Part shown: in pieces, positions 6,350-10,079 of the stretch | Numbering within the stretch: position 1 is the first letter of the stretch | Layout: the number at the start of each line of letters is the position of its first letter | Assembly: GCA_003520425.1 (NCBI GenBank) | Contig: DOUU01000075.1 | Coordinates: forward strand, 1 to 10,079 | DNA: 10,079 bases | From: Deltaproteobacteria bacterium | Lineage (GTDB): Bacteria > Myxococcota_A > UBA9160 | Direction: 5' to 3' | The notes under the pieces: generated by a model | What the model was told of the DNA's origin: nothing | The model's database searches: none | Seen by the model: only the letters and a program-made list of their open reading frames with translations | Program-made: the position numbers and the translations under genes

Positions 6350-7552
6350 ATGCGTTTTTACGAGTACGAGTCGAAGGCCCTCTTCGCCCGCCACGGCCTT
6401 CCCTTAAGCAAAAGCGGCCTCGCCCACTCCCGGGAGGACGCCCGCCGGATCGCCGCCGAGATCGCCGGACCCGTGGTGCTGAAGAGCCAGGTGCTCTCCG
6501 GCGGGCGCATGAAGGCAGGCGCCGTGAAGTTCGCAGACACGCCGGACGAAGCCGCGGCGCACTACGACGCCATCGTGCCGATCGTGGTGAGCGGCCAGAA
6601 GTGCCGCGCCGTGCTCGTGGAGGAGAAGAGCCAGGTCCAGCAGGAGTACTACGCGGGCGTCACCTGGGATGGCCGCCGCAAGCTCCCCGTCGTGATTTTC
6701 AGCGACATGGGCGGGATCGACATTGAGCAGGTGGCCGAGAGGCACCCCGACCACGTCTCGAAGACGCACGCCTCGACGCTTCTCCCGCCCATGCCCTACC
6801 TCGCCAAGGAGGCGGCGGCCAAGACGGGAGTCTCCGGTGCGGATCTCACGCGCCTAGCGCCCATCGTCTCCAGGCTGATCGAGATCTTCTTCCGCTACGA
6901 CCTGACGCTCGCCGAGATCAACCCGCTCGCGAAGCTCGAAGACGGCCGCTTCGTCGTGCTCGACGGCCACGTAGACCTTGAGGGAGACGCGCGGCCGAAG
7001 CACGAAAAGCTCCTCGCCGAGCTCGGGATCCGCCCCGAGGAGACCCGGCAGGCGAGGCCCCCCACCGACTTTGAAGTCCGCGGCGCGCAGGTCGATGCCG
7101 GCGATCACCGCGGTGTCGCGGGCAACGTGGTCGAGTTCGACGGCAACTTGGGTCTCGTGATCGGCGCAGGCGGGGGATCGCTCACGCTCTTTGACGCCGT
7201 TCGCAAGCACGGCGGCCGGCCTGCGAACTACTGCGAGATCGGCGGAAATCCCTCCGTCAAGAAGGCGTGCGCCCTCACTAAGCTCGTGCTCTCGAAGCCC
7301 GGCGTTGAAAAGCTCGCCGTGATGATGAACGTCGTCTCGAATACGCGCGTCGACATCGTGGCGCGGGGAGTCGTCAAGGGCTGCATTGAATCGGGTCGCG
7401 ATCCCGCCAAAACGATCGCGATCTTCCGCATCCCCGGCTCCTGGGAGCAGGAGGGGTTCAAGATCCTGAAGAAGTATGGCGTCGAGTACTGCGATCGGAC
7501 CGTGTCGATGTACGAAGCCGCGGGTCGCGCCGTCATGAAGATGAAGGCCTAG
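6350..7552 (+). CDS. ADP-forming acyl-CoA ligase beta subunit, SucC/MtkA-like
   Basis: Beta subunit of a heterodimeric acid-CoA ligase (succinyl-CoA or malate-CoA type), carrying the ATP-grasp domain; cytosolic. It has 400 residues, against about 390 in SucC and MtkA. The N-terminus MRFYEYESKALFARHGLPL is the standard ATP-grasp start. VVLKSQVLSGGRMKAGAVKF corresponds to the nucleotide-binding segment, and LAEINPLAKL holds the magnesium-binding EINP motif. The C-terminal ligase domain shows GNLGLVIGAGGGSLTLFDAV and NYCEIGGNPS, where typical SucC has a LDVGGGA-type motif. It is therefore a divergent branch and not the housekeeping TCA enzyme. Because a malyl-CoA lyase of the Mcl1 type ends the same operon, malate thiokinase (malate + ATP + CoA to malyl-CoA) is the best guess. 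Succinate or itaconate/citramalate ligases are alternatives. The alpha-subunit gene starts 2 nt after its stop. Confidence 0.88.
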   Translation: MRFYEYESKALFARHGLPLSKSGLAHSREDARRIAAEIAGPVVLKSQVLSGGRMKAGAVKFADTPDEAAAHYDAIVPIVVSGQKCRAVLVEEKSQVQQEYYAGVTWDGRRKLPVVIFSDMGGIDIEQVAERHPDHVSKTHASTLLPPMPYLAKEAAAKTGVSGADLTRLAPIVSRLIEIFFRYDLTLAEINPLAKLEDGRFVVLDGHVDLEGDARPKHEKLLAELGIRPEETRQARPPTDFEVRGAQVDAGDHRGVAGNVVEFDGNLGLVIGAGGGSLTLFDAVRKHGGRPANYCEIGGNPSVKKACALTKLVLSKPGVEKLAVMMNVVSNTRVDIVARGVVKGCIESGRDPAKTIAIFRIPGSWEQEGFKILKKYGVEYCDRTVSMYEAAGRAVMKMKA

Positions 7553-7554
7553 GA

Positions 7555-8463
7555 ATGTCGATCCTGATTCACAAGGACACGACGGTCATCATCCAGGGCA
7601 TTACCGGCCGTGAGGCCGTGAACATGACGCGCGAGGGCCTGAACTACGGAACCAAGATCGTGGGTGGCGTGACACCAGGGCGTGCAGGACGGGACGTCTA
7701 TGGCGTCCCTGTCTACGACTGCGTGCGCGACATTACCTCGAAGACACGGGTCGATGGCTCCATCGTGACGGTGCCCGCGGCCTTCACGCGGGACGCAGTC
7801 TTCGAGGCGATCGAGAACGGGATCAAGCTGGTGGTCGTCGTGACCGAGCGCATCCCTCGCGGCGAGGTCGCGCAGATGGTCGAGCTCGCGCAGCTGCGCG
7901 GCGCGCGCATCATCGGTCCAAACTGCCTCGGCATTCTCTCGCCCGACGAAGCCAAGATGGGCGGCCTGGGAGGCCCGGCCGCGGACGCCCGCAAGGCGTT
8001 CACCAAGGGCCCGATCGGGGTGATGTCGCGCTCGGGGGGGATGACGACCGAGATCTGCAACACGCTCACGGCGGCAGGCCTCGGCCAGTCGACCGCGGTC
8101 TCGATCGGCGGCGACGCCATCATCGGCTCGACCTACGCGGAGCTGATGCCGCTTTTCGAGGCAGACCCCGAGACCAAGGCCATCGCGATCTACTCCGAGC
8201 CTGGCGGCAGGATGGAGGCGGAGCTTGCGGACTGGGTTCGGGAGCACCGCTCGCGCCTGCCGATTGTGGCCTTCATGGCCGGCCGCTTCATGGATGAGAT
8301 GCCGGGCATGCGCTTCGGCCACGCCGGCACGATCGTGGAGGGGAAGGCCGACACCACCGCCGACAAGATCGAGCGCATGCGCGCCGCAGGCATCGCGGTC
8401 GCCGAGCGGATCGAGGAGATCCCGGCGCTCATCCGGCAAGAGCTCGGAAAGCGAGGCGCCTAG
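7555..8463 (+). CDS. ADP-forming acyl-CoA ligase alpha subunit, SucD/MtkB-like
   Basis: Alpha subunit partnering the preceding beta subunit; it binds CoA and carries the phosphohistidine. It has 302 residues, slightly longer than SucD (about 290). The CoA-binding Rossmann part begins [11 protein letters not shown], followed by [15 protein letters not shown] and [29 protein letters not shown] and [19 protein letters not shown] follow the family order. The catalytic histidine is His256 in [13 protein letters not shown]. The loop that in SucD reads GEIGG is YSEPGG here (Glu215 kept). The usual SRSGTLTYE is SRSGGMTTE, and GPNCPG is GPNCLG. Residues for catalysis are intact, so it should be active, but the substitutions set it apart from ordinary SucD and could reflect a different acid substrate. 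Start ATG at 7555; its TAG overlaps the next gene's GTG by one base (TAGTG). Confidence 0.9.
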   Translation: MSILIHKDTTVIIQGITGREAVNMTREGLNYGTKIVGGVTPGRAGRDVYGVPVYDCVRDITSKTRVDGSIVTVPAAFTRDAVFEAIENGIKLVVVVTERIPRGEVAQMVELAQLRGARIIGPNCLGILSPDEAKMGGLGGPAADARKAFTKGPIGVMSRSGGMTTEICNTLTAAGLGQSTAVSIGGDAIIGSTYAELMPLFEADPETKAIAIYSEPGGRMEAELADWVREHRSRLPIVAFMAGRFMDEMPGMRFGHAGTIVEGKADTTADKIERMRAAGIAVAERIEEIPALIRQELGKRGA

Positions 8464-8687
8464 TGCCCGGCATGTTCATCGACGTCCTGGTGGATCCCAA
8501 GGCGGCTTCCGATGCGGCGCTGGTCAAGAAGCTTGTGGAGGTCTGCCCGGTCAATATCTTTGCCGCGCAGGAGGGCGGCGGCCTGCGCATCGTCGAGGAG
8601 AACCTCGACGAATGCGTGCTCTGCGACCTGTGCGTGCAGGCCGCGCCGCCGGGCGCCGTTCGCGTGATCAAGCGCTACGAGAGCTAG
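8463..8687 (+). CDS. small ferredoxin-like [4Fe-4S] protein
   Basis: A 74-residue protein with exactly four cysteines placed to bind one [4Fe-4S] cluster. The order is inverted relative to a standard ferredoxin: a remote cysteine comes first in EVCPVNIF, then the CxxCxxC run in [17 protein letters not shown]. The usual fourth cysteine of CxxCxxCxxxCP is alanine (AAPPG), so the cluster must use the N-terminal CP cysteine. FixX and the ferredoxin domain of ETF-quinone oxidoreductase also place a CP motif first. The GTG start shares its G with the stop of the alpha subunit (TAGTG), which implies translational coupling; an ATG three codons later is an alternative. It lies between a ligase pair and a lyase that need no electrons, so its role is unknown. 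It might feed an unlinked oxidoreductase, or play a structural or sensing role in a complex. Confidence 0.8.
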   Translation: MPGMFIDVLVDPKAASDAALVKKLVEVCPVNIFAAQEGGGLRIVEENLDECVLCDLCVQAAPPGAVRVIKRYES

Positions 8688-8710
8688 CCCCGCCGAGGAG
8701 GAGGACCGCT

Positions 8711-9760
8711 GTGCGCAACCCCCGCTCGTTCCTGAGGCCCCTCGTGATCGGCGCTCCCGCGCCGCTCCAGGACATTCCCTTCAAGCCGTCGCGGATGATC
8801 CATTTCTTCGATCCCAGCAACGAGAAGATGGCGGCGAAGCTGCCCGAGATCGCCGGGAAGACGGATGTCCTCCTCGGAAATCTCGAGGACGCGATTCCCG
8901 CCGACCGGAAGCTCGCTGCGCGCGAGGGCTTGGTGAAGATCGGGCGGGGGGTGAATCTCGGCGACACCGCGCTTTGGACTCGGGTGAATAGCCTTGACAG
9001 TCCGTGGTTTCTCGACGACGTGCTGCGCCTTGTGGGCGAGATCGGCGACAAGCTCGAAGTGATGATGATCCCGAAGGTGGAGGGGCCGTGGGACATCCAC
9101 TTCGTCGACCGGCTGCTCTCCCAGCTCGAGGCGAAGCACGCCCTTTCGCGGCCGATCCTCGTGCACGCGATTCTCGAGACCGGGCTCGGCGTCACGAACG
9201 TCGAGGACATTGCGAGCGCGAGCCCGCGCATGCAGGGCATGAGCTTCGGTCCCGCCGACCTCGCGGCGTCGCGGCGCATGAAGACAACGCGCGTCGGAGG
9301 CGGGCACCCCGGCTATCGCGTGATCTCCGATCCCGACAAAGAGCATCCGGAGGCGCCGCGTGCCGCCGCGCAGCAGGACCTCTGGCACTACTCCATCGCC
9401 CGGATGGTGGATGCCTGCACAGGGGCCGGCATCCTCCCCTACTACGGCCCCTTCGGCGACATCTCGGATCCGCTGGGCTGCGAGGCGCAGTTCCGCGCGG
9501 CCTTCCTCATGGGCTGCGTCGGAGCGTGGTCGCTTCATCCGAGCCAGCTCGAGATCGCAAGGAAGGTCTTCAGCCCCGACCCGGCGGAGGTGGCGTTCGC
9601 GCGGCGCGTGCTCGAGGCCATGCCGGACGGACGGGGGGTTCTCATGCTCGACGGCAAGATGCAGGACGACGCCACCTTCAAGCAATGTCAAGTCATGGTC
9701 AGTCTCGCCAAGGCGCTGGCTGAAGGCGACCCGGAGCTGACCAAGGCGTACGAGTTCTAG
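8711..9760 (+). CDS. mcl1: L-malyl-CoA / beta-methylmalyl-CoA lyase (HpcH/HpaI aldolase, CitE superfamily)
   Basis: Cytosolic magnesium-dependent lyase that splits malyl-CoA to acetyl-CoA and glyoxylate, and usually also (2R,3S)-beta-methylmalyl-CoA to propionyl-CoA and glyoxylate. It has 349 residues from the GTG at 8711, which follows AGGAGGAGG at a good distance. The much longer open frame upstream is not coding. Motifs: GNLEDAIP (56-63), the CoA/substrate arginine Arg91 in [18 protein letters not shown], metal ligands Glu146 (AILETGLGV) and Asp173 (FGPADLAAS), the Mcl-specific stretch [31 protein letters not shown] and [16 protein letters not shown]. These match the Mcl1 branch better than citrate lyase beta subunits. 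As the last gene of the operon it would complete malate to acetyl-CoA plus glyoxylate with the ligase, or the glyoxylate-forming step of the ethylmalonyl-CoA pathway with ccr. A citramalyl-CoA lyase role is less likely. Confidence 0.92.
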   Translation: MRNPRSFLRPLVIGAPAPLQDIPFKPSRMIHFFDPSNEKMAAKLPEIAGKTDVLLGNLEDAIPADRKLAAREGLVKIGRGVNLGDTALWTRVNSLDSPWFLDDVLRLVGEIGDKLEVMMIPKVEGPWDIHFVDRLLSQLEAKHALSRPILVHAILETGLGVTNVEDIASASPRMQGMSFGPADLAASRRMKTTRVGGGHPGYRVISDPDKEHPEAPRAAAQQDLWHYSIARMVDACTGAGILPYYGPFGDISDPLGCEAQFRAAFLMGCVGAWSLHPSQLEIARKVFSPDPAEVAFARRVLEAMPDGRGVLMLDGKMQDDATFKQCQVMVSLAKALAEGDPELTKAYEF

Positions 9761-9785
9761 GGCTGCGTACGTTCGCGCGCGTCTG

Positions 9786-10079
9786 CTACACCGCGATTTC
9801 CTTGAGCGCCGGGCTGACCGTGAAGGGCGCGGCGGTGGCGGCGCGCACGTCCTCGACGGAGACGCCGGGGGCGACCTCAGTGAGCAGGAGCCCGTCTTTC
9901 GTGACCTCGATCACGGCCATGTCCGTCACAATCAGATTCACGCAGCGCTTGCCGGTGAGCGGGAGCGTGCACTCGGGTATGATCTTCGGCTTGCCCTTGG
10001 CGCTGTGCTCCATGGCCACGATGACCCGGCAGCCTCCGGTCACGAGGTCCATCGCGCCACCCATCCCCTTGACCATCTT
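9786..10079 (-). CDS. scoB: 3-oxoacid CoA-transferase subunit B, 5' truncated at window edge
   Basis: C-terminal part (97 residues in view) of the beta subunit of a heteromeric 3-oxoacid CoA-transferase, which moves CoA between succinyl-CoA or acetyl-CoA and acetoacetate or a related acid. The motif [16 protein letters not shown] followed by [40 protein letters not shown] and [17 protein letters not shown] is diagnostic for the C-terminal half. The frame stays open to the window edge; the N-terminal half with the catalytic glutamate, and normally the A subunit upstream, lie outside. It converges on the malyl-CoA lyase gene with 25 bp between stops and no evident terminator hairpin. A role in acetoacetyl-CoA or polyhydroxybutyrate turnover would feed crotonyl-CoA to Ccr, but that is inference. 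Subunit B of a related transferase (for example the 3-oxoadipate enzyme) cannot be excluded. Confidence 0.93.
   Translation of the reverse strand, partial: KMVKGMGGAMDLVTGGCRVIVAMEHSAKGKPKIIPECTLPLTGKRCVNLIVTDMAVIEVTKDGLLLTEVAPGVSVEDVRAATAAPFTVSPALKEIAV

Noticed and set aside
6350..8463. Straight assignment as TCA-cycle sucCD
   Set aside because: Several family signature loops differ and the operon ends in an Mcl1-type lyase, so the housekeeping symbols would overstate what is known.
8225..8710. Upstream extension of the malyl-CoA lyase frame through the alpha-subunit and ferredoxin genes
   Set aside because: The extension is the SucD-like and ferredoxin genes read out of frame; the GTG at 8711 with a strong ribosome-binding site fits the family start.
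9761..9785. GC-rich gap between convergent mcl1 and scoB as a possible bidirectional terminator
   Set aside because: No stable hairpin with a T-tract on either strand could be traced by eye.

Overview
The window is a gene-dense, high-GC bacterial chromosome segment with ten gene products on both strands, no RNA genes, no CRISPR and no mobile elements that I can see. The mix of a glutathione-dependent (class III) formaldehyde dehydrogenase, crotonyl-CoA carboxylase/reductase (Ccr), a malyl-CoA lyase of the Mcl1 type and an acyl-CoA ligase pair points to an organism with one- or two-carbon assimilation through the ethylmalonyl-CoA pathway and/or serine cycle. It is probably a Gram-negative of proteobacterial or related uncultured affiliation; I cannot place it more closely from sequence alone.

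Layout, left to right. (1) 1-858 (+): 3' part of frmA/adhC, cut by the window edge. (2) 843-2367 (-): a two-gene operon of an alpha/beta hydrolase followed by an Asp/Glu/hydantoin-racemase-like protein. It is divergent from (3) 2444-3046 (+), a TetR-family regulator. The 76-bp gap between hydrolase and regulator holds a perfect 8-4-8 palindrome that overlaps the best -10 box of the hydrolase, so the regulator very likely controls the hydrolase/racemase operon and perhaps itself. (4) 3047-3361 (-): a broken KirBac-type potassium channel: start, first membrane helix and pore loop are recognisable, but it is frameshifted, has an altered selectivity filter and lacks the second helix and cytoplasmic domain. 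(5) 3375-4826 (-): an unusual protein fusing an alkaline-phosphatase-superfamily phosphodiesterase domain to a VanX-type D-Ala-D-Ala dipeptidase domain, apparently with an N-terminal membrane anchor read from a non-canonical start just after ccr. (6) 4836-6176 (-): ccr. (7) 6350-9760 (+): a four-gene operon of SucC-like and SucD-like ligase subunits, a small ferredoxin-like protein and malyl-CoA lyase, divergent from ccr. (8) 9786-10079 (-): C-terminal part of a 3-oxoacid CoA-transferase subunit B, cut by the window edge.

How they may work together. Ccr makes ethylmalonyl-CoA from crotonyl-CoA. Mcl cleaves methylmalyl-CoA or malyl-CoA to glyoxylate plus propionyl- or acetyl-CoA. The SucCD-like pair next to Mcl is placed to act as a malate-CoA ligase (malate thiokinase) rather than as the TCA-cycle enzyme. 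The ferredoxin-like protein inside this operon has no textbook role there and is one of two features most worth following; the other is the phosphodiesterase-dipeptidase fusion.
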